Below are positions 14,648-23,860 of a DNA stretch of 64,000 nt, piece after piece. Position 1 is the first letter of the stretch. The number at the start of each line of letters is the position of its first letter. The stretch is taken from NCBI RefSeq assembly GCF_902499135.1, contig NZ_CABVPR010000006.1, positions 62,001-126,000 of the forward strand, in the 5' to 3' direction. This DNA comes from Burkholderia dolosa (GTDB lineage Bacteria > Pseudomonadota > Gammaproteobacteria > Burkholderiales > Burkholderiaceae). The notes under the pieces are model-generated. The model made no database searches. It was not told the origin of the DNA and saw only the letters and a list, made by a program, of their open reading frames with translations. Position numbers and translations under genes: made by a program.

Positions 14648-16151
14648 CCCTGCCATCGAGCGGGCCGTCCTGAAGGCGAAGTGCGAGCGCGACCACCTGT
14701 TCTTTAGCCGGTACTTCTTCAAGCATCGTCAGTCCATCAAGTTCCGCGTGAACTGGCACCACGTGCTGATCGCCGACGCGGTCCAACGCGTGATCGACGG
14801 CAAGTTGAAGAATGTCGTCATCAACGTGCCGCCCGGTTCGTCGAAGACCGAATTGGTGGCGATCAATCTGATCGCCCGCGGCCTCGCGCTGAACCCGCGC
14901 GCCCGGTTCTTGCACATCTCGTATTCGGACGATCTCGCACTGCTGAACAGCGAGGCGGCGCGCGACATCGTCGCGTCGAGCGAGTATCAGGCGCTGTGGC
15001 CGCTGGTGATCGCCGACGACGCAAAGTCGAAAAAGCGCTGGAATGTGCTGGTGGACGGCAAGAAGGCGGGCGGTGTGTATGCGGTCTCGCTCGGCGGCCA
15101 GATCACCGGCTTTCGAGCCGGCCATATGGCGGACGGTTGGCAGGGCGCGATCATCATCGACGACCCGCTGAAGGTCGAGGACGCGTACAGCAAGACGAAC
15201 CGCAACAAGGCGAACCGCAAGCTGCTGTCGACCGTGAAGAGCCGGAAGGCGAATCCGGACACACCGATCATCGTGATCATGCAGCGGCTCGCCGAGGAAG
15301 ACCCGACGGGCTTCATCAAGGCCGGCAAGATGCCGGGCGAATGGGAGTTCATCGAGATCCCGGCATTGATCACCGACGAGTACGTCGCGAAGCTGCCGGA
15401 GCACATCCGGGAGCGCGTCGAGTCGTCCGAGCGGGATGAGGACGGTCGGTTCAGCTACTGGCCGTACAAGGAGCCGCTGCAGGAGTTGCTCGCATCGGAG
15501 AAGGCAGATCCGTACGTCTTCAACGGTCAGTACATGCAGCGTCCGTCGCCGCTCGGCGGCGGGATCATCCAGAGCGGGAAGTTCCTACGCTACGGCGCGT
15601 TACCGTCGCTCCAGTACCGGAAGATTTTCGCCGACACGGCGCAGAAGACGGCCGAGCGGAACGACTACAGCGTCTTCGAGTGCTGGGGGCTCGGCTTCGA
15701 CAACCGTCTGTACCTCATCGATCTGGTGCGAGGGAAGTGGAAAGCGCCGGAGCTCAAGCGCCGCGCGATCGACTTCTGGAACAAGCATGCGGAAATCGGC
15801 AAGGACGACCCTGCCGCGCCCGTGCTGCGGCAGATGAAGGTCGAGGATAAGTCGAGTGGCACCGGACTGATTCAGGAGATTCAGGCCGAGGGCGGTATCC
15901 CGATCGAAGGTATCGAGCGGGTCAAGGACAAGTTGACGCGCGTGATGGACGTGGTCAGCCACATCGACGCCGGCAACGTCGCCGTTCCGCTCGAGGCACC
16001 GTGGGTGAGCGACTTCTTGACCGAGTGCGACTCGTTCACGGCTGACGACACGCACATGCACGACGACCAGATCGATCCGATGGTCGACGCAATCAACGAC
16101 ATGCTGGGAGGCGCGAAGGACCTGTCGGTCTGGGAGCGGCTTGCCGGTTGA
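14598..16151 (+). CDS. terL: Terminase large subunit
   Basis: A 517-residue packaging motor. The ATPase part has Walker A VPPGSSKT at about residues 77-84 and Walker B AIIIDDP around 184-190. The C-terminal nuclease part has acidic motifs such as FADTAQK and the [19 protein letters not shown] segment near the end. It translocates and cuts concatemeric DNA at the portal. The start lies inside the small-subunit gene in a different frame. Length and order (small subunit, large subunit, portal) are normal. Confidence 0.92.
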   Translation: MNSRLQPPSPNSKTSIDPAIERAVLKAKCERDHLFFSRYFFKHRQSIKFRVNWHHVLIADAVQRVIDGKLKNVVINVPPGSSKTELVAINLIARGLALNPRARFLHISYSDDLALLNSEAARDIVASSEYQALWPLVIADDAKSKKRWNVLVDGKKAGGVYAVSLGGQITGFRAGHMADGWQGAIIIDDPLKVEDAYSKTNRNKANRKLLSTVKSRKANPDTPIIVIMQRLAEEDPTGFIKAGKMPGEWEFIEIPALITDEYVAKLPEHIRERVESSERDEDGRFSYWPYKEPLQELLASEKADPYVFNGQYMQRPSPLGGGIIQSGKFLRYGALPSLQYRKIFADTAQKTAERNDYSVFECWGLGFDNRLYLIDLVRGKWKAPELKRRAIDFWNKHAEIGKDDPAAPVLRQMKVEDKSSGTGLIQEIQAEGGIPIEGIERVKDKLTRVMDVVSHIDAGNVAVPLEAPWVSDFLTECDSFTADDTHMHDDQIDPMVDAINDMLGGAKDLSVWERLAG

Positions 16152-16171
16152 GCACGACAGGATTTCCCGGA

Positions 16172-17638
16172 ATGTCGAAACGGAAGCAACAGACTCGGCC
16201 GCCGCGCGCGCCGGCGGCGACGCACGCCCATCGCACGGTCGACTCGTTCGCGAACTTCGAAGCGCGGCTCGGATGGGGCGCAGATAACCAGGCGTCGGCG
16301 GCGCAGTACACGTTGACGTACCAGAGCCGCAATCGGGTCTGGCTCGAGGCGGCATATCGCGGGTCGTGGATCGTGCGCGCCGCGGTGGACGCGATCCCGG
16401 AGGACATGACCCGCAAGGGCATCGAGATGTCCGGGCTCGATCCGACCGACGTGTCGAAGATGGAGACCGCGCTGACGCGCAAGGCGATCTGGGACCAGCT
16501 CTGCGATACCGGCAAGTGGGCGCAGCTGTATGGCGGCGCGATCGCGGTGATGCTGATCGACGGCCAGGACATGTCGCAGCCGCTTCGGCGCGAGACCATC
16601 GGGAAAGGCCAGTTCAAGGGCCTGCTCGTGCTCGACCGCTGGATGGTTGCGCCGCCGGTCGGAGAAGTCGTGACCGAGTTCGGCCCCGATCTCGGCATGC
16701 CGAAGTACTACGACGTGCTGCCGACGGCGATCGGATTGCCGCGGGGGCGCATTCACTACTCGCGCGTGCTGCGAATGGACGGCGAAGCACTGCCGTACTA
16801 CCAGCGGATCAGCGAGAACGGCTGGGGCCTGTCGATCCTCGAGCCGATGTGGGACCGGTTGATCGCGTTCGACAGCGCGACGGTCGGCGCCGGACAGCTC
16901 GTCTACAAGGCCCATCTGCGCACGCTGAGCGTTGAGAAGCTGCGCGAGATCATCGCGGCCGGCGGCCCGGCGCTCAACGGGCTGCTGAAGCAGGTCGAAA
17001 TGATCCGGCTCGGGCAGTCGAACGAGGGCATCACCCTCATCGACGCGACCGACAAGTTCGAGACGCATCAGTACACGTTCAGCGGTCTGTCCGACGTGAT
17101 GCTGCAGTTCGCGATGCAGCTCAGCGGCGCGACGGGCATTCCGCTCGATCGCCTGTTCGGCCAGCAGCCGGCCGGCTTGAGCGACACCGGCGAAGGGTCA
17201 CGGCTGCTGTATCACGAGAAGGTGCACACGCGTCAGGAGCGTCGGCTGCGCAACCCGCTGCACAACCTGCTCGACGTGATGTGCAGGTCGGAAATCGGGC
17301 AGCCGTTGCCGGAGGACTTCTCGTACGAGTTCAACCCGCTGCAGGAGATGTCGGCCGCCGAGAAGGCTGAGATCGGCAACAAGACGGTCGACTCGGTGAC
17401 GAAGGCGGTAGACGCCGACCTGATTCCGCGAAGCCAGGGCATGCGCGAGCTCAAGGCGTCGTCGCCGGATACCGGCATGTTTGGCGACATCCCCGACGAA
17501 GCGATCGAGCAGGCTGAGCGCGACGAACAGGGCGAGGATCCGCCGGGGATCGATCCAACGCTTCCGCTGGGTCCGACGCCGGGCGCGGCCGCGCGGACGA
17601 ACGACTCATTGCTTCGCAGACTTTTTCGACGTCGATGA
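16172..17638 (+). CDS. Portal protein (DUF1073)
   Basis: A DUF1073/anti-CBASS Acb1-neighbour type portal of 488 residues: WLEAAYRGSWIVRAAVDAIP, EDMTRKGIEMSG, then GGAIAVMLIDGQDMSQPLRR and FAMQLSGATGIPLDRLFGQQ are characteristic. Portals form the dodecameric gate for DNA entry. The ATG at 16172 has AGGA upstream. A TTG at 16148 that overlaps the terL stop (TTGA) is an alternative that would add 8 residues. Position after terL supports the call. Confidence 0.88.
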   Translation: MSKRKQQTRPPRAPAATHAHRTVDSFANFEARLGWGADNQASAAQYTLTYQSRNRVWLEAAYRGSWIVRAAVDAIPEDMTRKGIEMSGLDPTDVSKMETALTRKAIWDQLCDTGKWAQLYGGAIAVMLIDGQDMSQPLRRETIGKGQFKGLLVLDRWMVAPPVGEVVTEFGPDLGMPKYYDVLPTAIGLPRGRIHYSRVLRMDGEALPYYQRISENGWGLSILEPMWDRLIAFDSATVGAGQLVYKAHLRTLSVEKLREIIAAGGPALNGLLKQVEMIRLGQSNEGITLIDATDKFETHQYTFSGLSDVMLQFAMQLSGATGIPLDRLFGQQPAGLSDTGEGSRLLYHEKVHTRQERRLRNPLHNLLDVMCRSEIGQPLPEDFSYEFNPLQEMSAAEKAEIGNKTVDSVTKAVDADLIPRSQGMRELKASSPDTGMFGDIPDEAIEQAERDEQGEDPPGIDPTLPLGPTPGAAARTNDSLLRRLFRRR

Positions 17639-18390
17639 TTCTCACCCTCGATCGAAAGCGCGAACGGCGCAAGAACCCGGTCCGGCTGAGCGGCGCAGAG
17701 CGGAAGTACGGCACCCAGTTGCGAAAGATCGCTCATCAGGTCGGCGTGCTCGTGAACGGCTTTCCGGCTGATGACGTGTCGTACGCGCCGACGATCGAGG
17801 AACTGCTGCGTCGGTACGCCGAGGCGCTCGCGCCTTGGGCCGAGGCGACCGCGGCGCGCATGATCGCCGACCTGAATCGGCGCGATGAGCAGATGTGGAT
17901 GAAGCAGGCCGCGGACATGTCGCGCGCGCTGCGCGACGAGATTCGCAGGGCGGCCACCGGCGAGACGATGCGCGCTCTCCTGTCCGAGCAGGTGCGGCTG
18001 ATCAAGTCCATCCCGCTCGACGCGGCCGAGCGCGTGCACCGGCTGACGCTGGAAGGAATCGCCGACGGCGCGCGCGCCGCGCAGATCTCGAAGGCGATTC
18101 AGGAGTCCGGGCAGGTCGCGAAAAGCCGGGCCGACACGATCGCGAGAACCGAGGTAAGTCGCACGGCCGCGACGCTCACCGAGGCGCGCGCGCTCGATGT
18201 CGGCAGCCCCGGCTACTTCTGGCGGACGTCGGGCGACTCGGACGTCCGCGAGGACCATCGCGAGCTGGAAGGCAAGTTTTTCACGTGGGACAAGCCGCCG
18301 GTCGCCGATAAGCGGTCGGGCGCGCGGGCGCACCCGGGCTGCATCTACAACTGCCGGTGCTGGGCCGAAGTCGTGCTTCCGACGGACTGA
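17635..18390 (+). CDS. Phage head morphogenesis protein (Mu gpF / SPP1 gp7 family)
   Basis: A 251-residue minor head protein. The signature C-terminal domain is clear: KSRADTIARTEVSRTAATLT, then GDSDVREDHRELEGKFF and the closing HPGCIYNCRCWAEV. Members sit at the portal vertex and are injected or stabilise the capsid. It overlaps the portal gene by 4 bp. Confidence 0.9.
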   Translation: MILTLDRKRERRKNPVRLSGAERKYGTQLRKIAHQVGVLVNGFPADDVSYAPTIEELLRRYAEALAPWAEATAARMIADLNRRDEQMWMKQAADMSRALRDEIRRAATGETMRALLSEQVRLIKSIPLDAAERVHRLTLEGIADGARAAQISKAIQESGQVAKSRADTIARTEVSRTAATLTEARALDVGSPGYFWRTSGDSDVREDHRELEGKFFTWDKPPVADKRSGARAHPGCIYNCRCWAEVVLPTD

Positions 18391-18391
18391 T

Positions 18392-18685
18392 ATGGCGAAG
18401 ATGAAACGGGACAGCAGCGGATCGTTGCTGTTCGAGTGTCCGTGCGGTGAGCTGCACGTTGTCTATCCGCATGGTTGCGATTCTCCGAACCCGGCGCGAT
18501 GGAATTGGAACGGCAGCGTCGATGCCCCGACGTTGTCGCCATCGATCCTCGTGTCGTGGCCGGGCCCCGGCGAACGCCGGAACGTCTGCCATTCATTCAT
18601 CACGGATGGCCGGATCCAGTTCTGCGGCGACTGCACACACGAACTGGCCGGGCAGACGGTCGATATTCCTGACTGGATGGACTGA
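18392..18685 (+). CDS. DUF6527-like phage protein (97 aa)
   Basis: A 97-residue protein with two cysteine pairs (CPCGELHV, CGDCTHEL) and a WNWNGSVDAPTLSPSIL segment typical of the DUF6527 family in phage head gene clusters. The cysteines probably hold a zinc ion. The ATG follows the preceding stop by one base. Confidence 0.75.
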   Translation: MAKMKRDSSGSLLFECPCGELHVVYPHGCDSPNPARWNWNGSVDAPTLSPSILVSWPGPGERRNVCHSFITDGRIQFCGDCTHELAGQTVDIPDWMD

Positions 18686-18687
18686 GC

Positions 18688-18855
18688 ATGCCGACACATC
18701 GAACGACGTTGCGCGTGCGAGTGCGCACCGCGTGGTGGTTGCCGCTGTACCTCCGATCCCTGGCCGTCTGGTGCCGGGTCACACGCTCCGAGCCCGATTA
18801 CGAGCGAGTCCGCGGCGTCATCGCGCGCGGCGTCCGAACCAGCATCGAAGACTGA
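18688..18855 (+). CDS. Small phage protein (55 aa)
   Basis: A 55-codon gene between two head genes, with ATG at 18688 two bases after the preceding stop. The product is basic with an aromatic stretch (AWWLPLYLRSLAVWCRV) that could be a membrane-associated helix. The next gene begins one base after its stop. No family is recognised. Confidence 0.6.
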   Translation: MPTHRTTLRVRVRTAWWLPLYLRSLAVWCRVTRSEPDYERVRGVIARGVRTSIED

Positions 18856-18856
18856 T

Positions 18857-20308
18857 ATGCGCATTTCCACCACTGATCACGCGTGCACGTGCGGCTCGCA
18901 TGCGCCGCGCGCTCGCGCGCACACGCGCGACGGCATCACCGCGTCGGGCGTGTACGCGACCGAGCAGCTCGGCGAGCGGCAGTCCATCACGCCGGAAGGC
19001 TTCCTGCTCTGCGAGGCCGTCCCGATCGCGCGCGTCGGCGCGCAGGACTACGCCTACTTCGAACTGCCGGAGATCGAGGCGAAGGACGGCGTCATCGTCG
19101 CGGAGCGCACGGCGGACGTGCTGTTCAGTCCCGAGACGCTCGCGAGCTTCGAAGGCAAACCGATCACGATCGACCATCCGCCGGATTTTGTGACGCCGGC
19201 GAACTTCAAGTCGGTCGTCGTCGGTTTCGTGATGAACGTTCGACGCGGCGAAGGCGACCAGTCCGATTTGATGCTGGCCGATCTGCTGATATTCGATGCA
19301 GAAGCCATTCGCCTCGTGCAGCTCAAGGTTCTGGCGCAGGTCAGCAACGGCTACGACGCCGACTACGAACAGATTGCGCCTGGGCGGGCGCGACAGGTGG
19401 TGATCGTGGGCAACCACGTCGCCCTCGTGAAAAGCGCCCGCTGTGGCCCCGTGTGTTCGATCGGGGATAGCAGTTCCAACCTACTCCCGACAGGAGATAC
19501 AAGCATGGCAACCAAGAAAGGCTCCAAGTTCGTCGACGCGTTGCGCAAGGCGTTCATGACGCGCGATTCCGAAGCGTTCGAGAAGGTCGCGAGCGAAATG
19601 ACCGGCGACGAAGGCGGCGAGGGTGGCGAAGGTCAACCCCAGATTCACATCCACATGCCCGGCACTGGCGCGGCCCCGAACGCCGGCGTCTCCGCAACGG
19701 GCGATGAAGGCGCGGCCGGCGGCGAAGGCGATCCGCTCAAGCAGGTGCTCGGTGCGATCCAGGCCACCAACGGCAAGATCGATGCGCTGGCCGACCGCGT
19801 GACGAAGCTCGAAGGCGGCGGCACGCAAACTGGCGACGGGGACGACGACGATGACGATCCGGACGGCACTGGCACGATGGATGGCGACGGTGCTGGCGGG
19901 GGCAACGACGACAAGGCAGGCGCGCGTACCGGCGACAGTACCGCGCTGCGCGAGCAGTTCCAAGACGCGCTCTCGCGCGCCGAGATCCTCGCTCCGGGCG
20001 TCCGCCTGCCGACGTTCGACGCGAAGGCGGTCCGCAAGAAGACGGTCGACGCCATGTGCGTGCTGCGTCGCCGCGCGCTGCGCGCCGCGCTCGAGAACGA
20101 GAACGCCGAACTGGTGAAGTCGGTGGTCGGCAGCGCGAACGTGTCCAGCATGACCTGCGATTCCGTGGCGGCGTTCTTCAACGCAGCGTCGGAGGTCGTG
20201 CGCAGCAAGAACTCCGGTGTGACGCAGCGCCGGACCAACGATTCCGCCCAGACGGAGCGGAAGGACATCAACGCAATTCACGCGGACTTCTGGAAGGTCC
20301 GCAAGTAA
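18857..20308 (+). CDS. DUF2213 capsid maturation protease with C-terminal scaffold
   Basis: A 483-residue protein. The first 200 residues match DUF2213 phage prohead proteases: GFLLCEAVPIARVGAQDYAY, FEGKPITIDHPPDFV (conserved His) and a VSNGYDADYE segment. The rest is a low-complexity scaffold-like part: a Gly/Glu/Asp-rich linker including a run of six Asp, followed by a helical C-terminus. An in-frame internal start at 19505 with a perfect ribosome site would make the scaffold alone. It lies upstream of the cement and capsid genes. Confidence 0.85.
   Translation: MRISTTDHACTCGSHAPRARAHTRDGITASGVYATEQLGERQSITPEGFLLCEAVPIARVGAQDYAYFELPEIEAKDGVIVAERTADVLFSPETLASFEGKPITIDHPPDFVTPANFKSVVVGFVMNVRRGEGDQSDLMLADLLIFDAEAIRLVQLKVLAQVSNGYDADYEQIAPGRARQVVIVGNHVALVKSARCGPVCSIGDSSSNLLPTGDTSMATKKGSKFVDALRKAFMTRDSEAFEKVASEMTGDEGGEGGEGQPQIHIHMPGTGAAPNAGVSATGDEGAAGGEGDPLKQVLGAIQATNGKIDALADRVTKLEGGGTQTGDGDDDDDDPDGTGTMDGDGAGGGNDDKAGARTGDSTALREQFQDALSRAEILAPGVRLPTFDAKAVRKKTVDAMCVLRRRALRAALENENAELVKSVVGSANVSSMTCDSVAAFFNAASEVVRSKNSGVTQRRTNDSAQTERKDINAIHADFWKVRK
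19505..20308 (+). CDS. Nested in-frame scaffold protein (internal start of the protease gene)
   Basis: An internal ATG (19505) is preceded by AGGAGA at 19492-19497 with a 7-base spacer, better than the start of the full gene. The 267-residue product would lack the protease and consist of the acidic linker and helical region, like lambda Nu3 inside gene C. The junction matches the domain border. Confidence 0.65.
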   Translation: MATKKGSKFVDALRKAFMTRDSEAFEKVASEMTGDEGGEGGEGQPQIHIHMPGTGAAPNAGVSATGDEGAAGGEGDPLKQVLGAIQATNGKIDALADRVTKLEGGGTQTGDGDDDDDDPDGTGTMDGDGAGGGNDDKAGARTGDSTALREQFQDALSRAEILAPGVRLPTFDAKAVRKKTVDAMCVLRRRALRAALENENAELVKSVVGSANVSSMTCDSVAAFFNAASEVVRSKNSGVTQRRTNDSAQTERKDINAIHADFWKVRK

Positions 20309-20317
20309 GGAGCCGAC

Positions 20318-20824
20318 ATGCCCTCGTATCAAGCCTATCAGTACCGCATGCCGGCGGGCTTCGCCGGTGACCTTCAGCGCGCCGAAGTCGCCACGATCGA
20401 GACGCAGTTGATCGACCCGGCGGCGCCGCCGACCGCGTTCGGCGTTGCCGTGAAAATGGTGAACGGCAAGATTCAGCCGATCAACAACGCCGCCGATACG
20501 GCAGACAGCGTCTACGGCGTGAACCTGCGCGCATACCCGATTCAGGGGAACGGCACCGATCCGCTCGGTACCGCGACGCCGCCGACGTCCGGCGTCACCG
20601 ACATCCTGAAGCGTGGATACGTCGACGTCGCGCTCGGCGGCACCGCGCCGGCGACGAAGAACGGCACCGTGTACGTGCGCGTCGCGGCGCCGGCCGCAGG
20701 CAAGCCGCTCGGCGGCTTCGAAGCGGCTGCCGATGGGACGAACACCGTCGCGATGCCGGCGAACTGGTACTTCACCGGTCCGGCCGACACCTACGGCATC
20801 GTCGAGATCGCCGTCAAGATCTAA
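20318..20824 (+). CDS. Capsid cement/decoration protein
   Basis: A 168-residue protein placed directly before the major capsid gene, with the pattern of structural cement proteins: TIETQLIDPAAPPTAFGVAV, SVYGVNLRAYPIQ, a repeated Gly/Ala-rich beta region and a C-terminal DTYGIVEIAV. Such proteins bind the capsid surface in several copies per hexon. Confidence 0.75.
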   Translation: MPSYQAYQYRMPAGFAGDLQRAEVATIETQLIDPAAPPTAFGVAVKMVNGKIQPINNAADTADSVYGVNLRAYPIQGNGTDPLGTATPPTSGVTDILKRGYVDVALGGTAPATKNGTVYVRVAAPAAGKPLGGFEAAADGTNTVAMPANWYFTGPADTYGIVEIAVKI

Positions 20825-20849
20825 CCGGCGCTGAATAGCGCTTCACCCG

Positions 20850-20873
20850 AAGCCCCGCAATGCGGGGCTTTTG
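20850..20873 (+). terminator. Terminator-like hairpin before the major capsid gene
   Basis: AAGCCCCGCA (20850-20859) pairs with TGCGGGGCTT (20861-20870), followed by TT and one more T-rich step. It lies within the late operon, so it may be read through by antiterminated polymerase or serve as an RNA processing or stability structure for capsid mRNA. Confidence 0.7.
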
Positions 20874-20891
20874 CATTTCTGGAGCCATTAC

Positions 20892-21983
20892 ATGGACATG
20901 TCCGAACTGAAGCACCTGCGCCGGGCTGGGGCGTCGATCCCGATGTCGGCGGCCGTCGCCGAGGCGACGCGCCGACTCGTCCGCGCGCGCACGCAGGATC
21001 AGCAGTACACGTACGATCGTGCCACGATCGACTCGACCGGCGCGTTCCTCGTCGGCCAGCTCGAACGGCTCGACCAGACGCTGAACGAGCCGCTTGTCGA
21101 ATACACGTGGTCGCGCGACATCTACATCCGCACCGACGTTTCCGCGGCGGACGAGGTTGCATCGTTCACGAACTCGGCGTTCGGGATGAGTGGCGGTATC
21201 AATCCGAACGGCCTGAACTGGATTTCGAACGAGGGCAATGCCATCGCGGGGCCGTCGGTCGACATCGGCAAGACACCGCAACCGATGCGCCTCTGGGGTG
21301 CCGAAGTGAAGTACACGGTGCCCGAGCTGGTGAAGTCGCAAGCCTTGGGCATGCCGATCGACGCGCAGAAGGTCGAGGCCATGAACCTGAAGCGCAACAT
21401 GGACCTCGACCAGATCGTCTACTACGGTGATCCTCAGCTGGGGTTCACGGGGCTCGTCAATTCCATCGGCGCGGTCGGCAGCGTTTCGAACGTTGCCAAC
21501 GGCGCCGCCGGCACGCCGCAGTGGGAAACGAAGACCCCGAGCGAAATCCTCAAGGACGTCAACGAAATCCTGACGTCCGCGTGGCAGGCAACGGGCTGGA
21601 AGGTCAAGCCGAACCGGGTCATGCTTCCGCCCGCGAAGCTCGGTTACATCGCGTCGCAAGTCATCAGCTCGGCCGGCAACAAGTCGATCCTCACGTACCT
21701 GCTGGAAAACAACATCTGCACGCAGCAGGGTGTGCCGCTCGAAATCCTCGAGCTGAAGTGGTTGATCGGCGCTGGCGCTGGCGGCACGCTGGGGCAGCTC
21801 GGCACGGTGGACCGGATGGTCGCGTACAACAGCGACAAGAAGTATGTCCAGTTCCCGATGACGGACCTGCAGCGCACGCCGCTGGAGTACCGCTCGCTGT
21901 ATCAGATCACGACCTATTGGTCGCGGATCGGCCAGGTCGAGTGGCGCTACGGCACGACCGCTGCCTATCGGGATGGGATCTGA
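20892..21983 (+). CDS. Major capsid protein (DUF2184)
   Basis: A 363-residue protein of the DUF2184 family: DMSELKHLRRAGASIPMSAA, TYDRATIDSTGAFLVGQLER and VYYGDPQLGFTGLVN are typical. This HK97-fold capsid protein shows no long delta domain; assembly would rely on the nested scaffold. GGAG lies 7 bp ahead of the ATG at 20892. An earlier in-frame start would run into the terminator hairpin. Confidence 0.92.
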   Translation: MDMSELKHLRRAGASIPMSAAVAEATRRLVRARTQDQQYTYDRATIDSTGAFLVGQLERLDQTLNEPLVEYTWSRDIYIRTDVSAADEVASFTNSAFGMSGGINPNGLNWISNEGNAIAGPSVDIGKTPQPMRLWGAEVKYTVPELVKSQALGMPIDAQKVEAMNLKRNMDLDQIVYYGDPQLGFTGLVNSIGAVGSVSNVANGAAGTPQWETKTPSEILKDVNEILTSAWQATGWKVKPNRVMLPPAKLGYIASQVISSAGNKSILTYLLENNICTQQGVPLEILELKWLIGAGAGGTLGQLGTVDRMVAYNSDKKYVQFPMTDLQRTPLEYRSLYQITTYWSRIGQVEWRYGTTAAYRDGI

Positions 21984-21984
21984 T

Positions 21985-22470
21985 ATGGCAAGGGTCAACG
22001 TTCTGACGGCGTTCACGATTCGGCTCGTGCACGAAGGCGAGGAGATCGTTCGGCGATTCGAGGCAGGCGTGCAGGAAATCGAGAGCTACATCGCCGAGCA
22101 CTGGTACGCAAAAGCGCATCTCGGCCCGGTGCCGGACGGACGCGCGGCCGCATCGGCGGCAGGCAACAACGCCGTTGCTGGGGCCGCGGGCGTAGCGGCA
22201 GAGCTCGCGGCCGAGAAGGCGGCGCTCGACGCTGAATCGGAGCGTTTGGCGAAGCTGAGCGCCGAACTCGAAACGTTCGGCAAGGGGCTGGACGACCGTG
22301 CGGCGGCGCTGGACTCCCGTGAAAAGGCGCTCGCCGAGCGGGAAACCGCTGTCGTAGCGCGCGAGCAGGAAATTGCGGCGCGTGCTCAAGCCGCTGACAT
22401 CTCGCAGAAGGCAGCAGCGGGCCAGACGAGCGACAACGCCTCGCCGAAGTCCGCCAGCAAAAAGGCATAA
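21985..22470 (+). CDS. Coiled-coil phage protein (STY1053-like)
   Basis: A 161-residue protein. The N-terminal 45 residues (VNVLTAFTIRLVHEGEEIVR, then HWYAKAHLG) resemble the short STY1053-type proteins next to phage capsid genes. A long Ala/Glu/Leu coiled coil follows (residues 65-140), then a Ser/Lys tail. Role unknown, perhaps a head accessory protein. Confidence 0.65.
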   Translation: MARVNVLTAFTIRLVHEGEEIVRRFEAGVQEIESYIAEHWYAKAHLGPVPDGRAAASAAGNNAVAGAAGVAAELAAEKAALDAESERLAKLSAELETFGKGLDDRAAALDSREKALAERETAVVAREQEIAARAQAADISQKAAAGQTSDNASPKSASKKA

Positions 22471-22529
22471 TGGCCTTCCGGCGCGACGCAGTGCGCGCGC
22501 CGGCCTGCGTTCCAATCGACAGGTGACAA

Positions 22530-22913
22530 GTGGATATCGCCCAGTTCCGCCAAGCGTTCTCGGAGTTCAACGACACGACGACGTACCCCGACGCGCTCGT
22601 CCAGTTCTGGATGACCGTCGCGGTATCGCTCGTCAACGCAGATCGGTGGGGCGACCTGACTGATCTGGGAATCGCGCTCGTCACCGCGCACCACCTCGCG
22701 CTCGCCGTGAAGGACCAGAAGATGGCCGCCGTCGGCGGCGTGCCCGGCCAGGTGTCCGGGCCGCAGTCGTCGAAGGCCGTCGACAAGGTGAGCGCGAGCT
22801 ACGACACCGCGGCCGTCGCCATCAAGGACGGCGGCTTCTGGAACGCCACGATGTACGGCGTCCGTTATCTCAGCCTCGCAATGATGATGGGCGCGGGCGG
22901 CATGCAGCTGTAA
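22530..22913 (+). CDS. Head-tail connector protein (DUF4054)
   Basis: A 127-residue DUF4054 protein with the pattern FRQAFSEFNDTTTYPDALVQ, ITAHHLALAV-like segment and a C-terminal FWNATMYGVRYLSLAMMMGA. The start is GTG at 22530. It follows the capsid gene as connectors do. Confidence 0.85.
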   Translation: MDIAQFRQAFSEFNDTTTYPDALVQFWMTVAVSLVNADRWGDLTDLGIALVTAHHLALAVKDQKMAAVGGVPGQVSGPQSSKAVDKVSASYDTAAVAIKDGGFWNATMYGVRYLSLAMMMGAGGMQL

Positions 22914-22940
22914 CGCCGCCGCTGTCCATCGGGAGACCCC

Positions 22941-23423
22941 ATGGACGGCATGAAAATCGATCGCCTCGACGAGGTACTGAAGTCGATCAGCGGGCTCGTG
23001 CAGAAGGAGGTGCTGGTTGGCGTGCCCGACAGCACTGCTGGCCGGAAGGATGAAGGAGAGCCGCTCAGCAACGCTGAGATCGGCTACATCCTCGAGAACG
23101 GTTCGCCGGCCAACAATATCCCGGCCCGCCCGCACCTGGTGCCGGGCGTGCAGGACGCGCGGCCGAAGTTCGAGCCGCACCTTCAGAAGGGCGTCGAAGC
23201 GGCGCTCGACGGCGACCTCGAGAAGGTCAACCGCAGCCTCAATCGCGCTGGCCAGGTTTCGGTGAACTCCGTGCGCGCGAAGATCAACAGCAACATCGCT
23301 CCCAAACTCGCCGACTCGACGCTGGCCGCGCGCCGGCGCCGCGGCGTCACGCGGGAGAACACGCTGGTCGACACCGGCCAGTATCGGAACGCGACGACGT
23401 ACGTCGTGCGCCGCAAGAAGTAG
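22941..23423 (+). CDS. Neck/tail completion protein (HK97 gp10-like)
   Basis: A 160-residue protein with the pattern VLVGVPDSTAGR, NAEIGYILENGSPANNIPAR and PHLVPGVQDAR, typical of proteins that complete the head-tail joint. A C-terminal LVDTGQYRNATTYVV is the usual ending. A terminator-like hairpin follows. Confidence 0.8.
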   Translation: MDGMKIDRLDEVLKSISGLVQKEVLVGVPDSTAGRKDEGEPLSNAEIGYILENGSPANNIPARPHLVPGVQDARPKFEPHLQKGVEAALDGDLEKVNRSLNRAGQVSVNSVRAKINSNIAPKLADSTLAARRRRGVTRENTLVDTGQYRNATTYVVRRKK

Positions 23424-23443
23424 TTTTCAGTCCCCCTGACCCG

Positions 23444-23468
23444 AGGGCCGCCATGTGCGGCCCTTTTT
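23444..23468 (+). terminator. Terminator-like hairpin within the late operon
   Basis: AGGGCCGC (23444-23451) pairs with GCGGCCCT (23457-23464) around a CATGT loop and ends in five T. It lies between two connector genes in the middle of the late transcript. Confidence 0.75.
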
Positions 23469-23484
23469 CATTGGTGCTCGCGCT

Positions 23485-23856
23485 ATGGCTTTTCTCGACG
23501 TCACCGACGTCCTGCTCGATCCGGACTTCATGGACACCGGACTGGTCTGCAACCGCATGACGCAGACGGTCGACGACTACGGTCGCGCGCAGAACACCGT
23601 CGCAGCGACGTCGTTCTCGGCCGTCGTGACGAGCGACAAGGGCGACATCCTGCATCGCAACGCGGACGGTAGCCGAATCATCGGTTCGATCACGCTGCAC
23701 ACGATGTTCCGGCTGATGGACGGCAGCGCCGGCCACGACGCCGACGAGGTCGTGTGGGCCGGCCGCACCTACACCGTCGTCAACGTGAACGACTACTCGC
23801 ACTTCGGCCGCGGCTTCGTTTGCGCGACGTGCGACCTGAAGCCTCTTTCGGGATGA
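23485..23856 (+). CDS. Hypothetical head-tail joining protein (123 aa)
   Basis: A 123-residue protein starting MAFLDVTDVLLDPDFMDTGL with SGRGFVCATCDLKPL-like C-terminus (FGRGFVCATCDL). Its place between the completion protein and the terminator-type protein, and its beta-rich composition, suggest a head-tail joining role. No exact family is claimed. Confidence 0.65.
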   Translation: MAFLDVTDVLLDPDFMDTGLVCNRMTQTVDDYGRAQNTVAATSFSAVVTSDKGDILHRNADGSRIIGSITLHTMFRLMDGSAGHDADEVVWAGRTYTVVNVNDYSHFGRGFVCATCDLKPLSG

Positions 23857-23860
23857 CCCC

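Noticed and set aside
16148-16171. TTG start for the portal gene overlapping the terminase stop
   Set aside because: Possible, but the ATG at 16172 has an adequate ribosome site and the extra eight residues show no family match. Kept as an alternative only.
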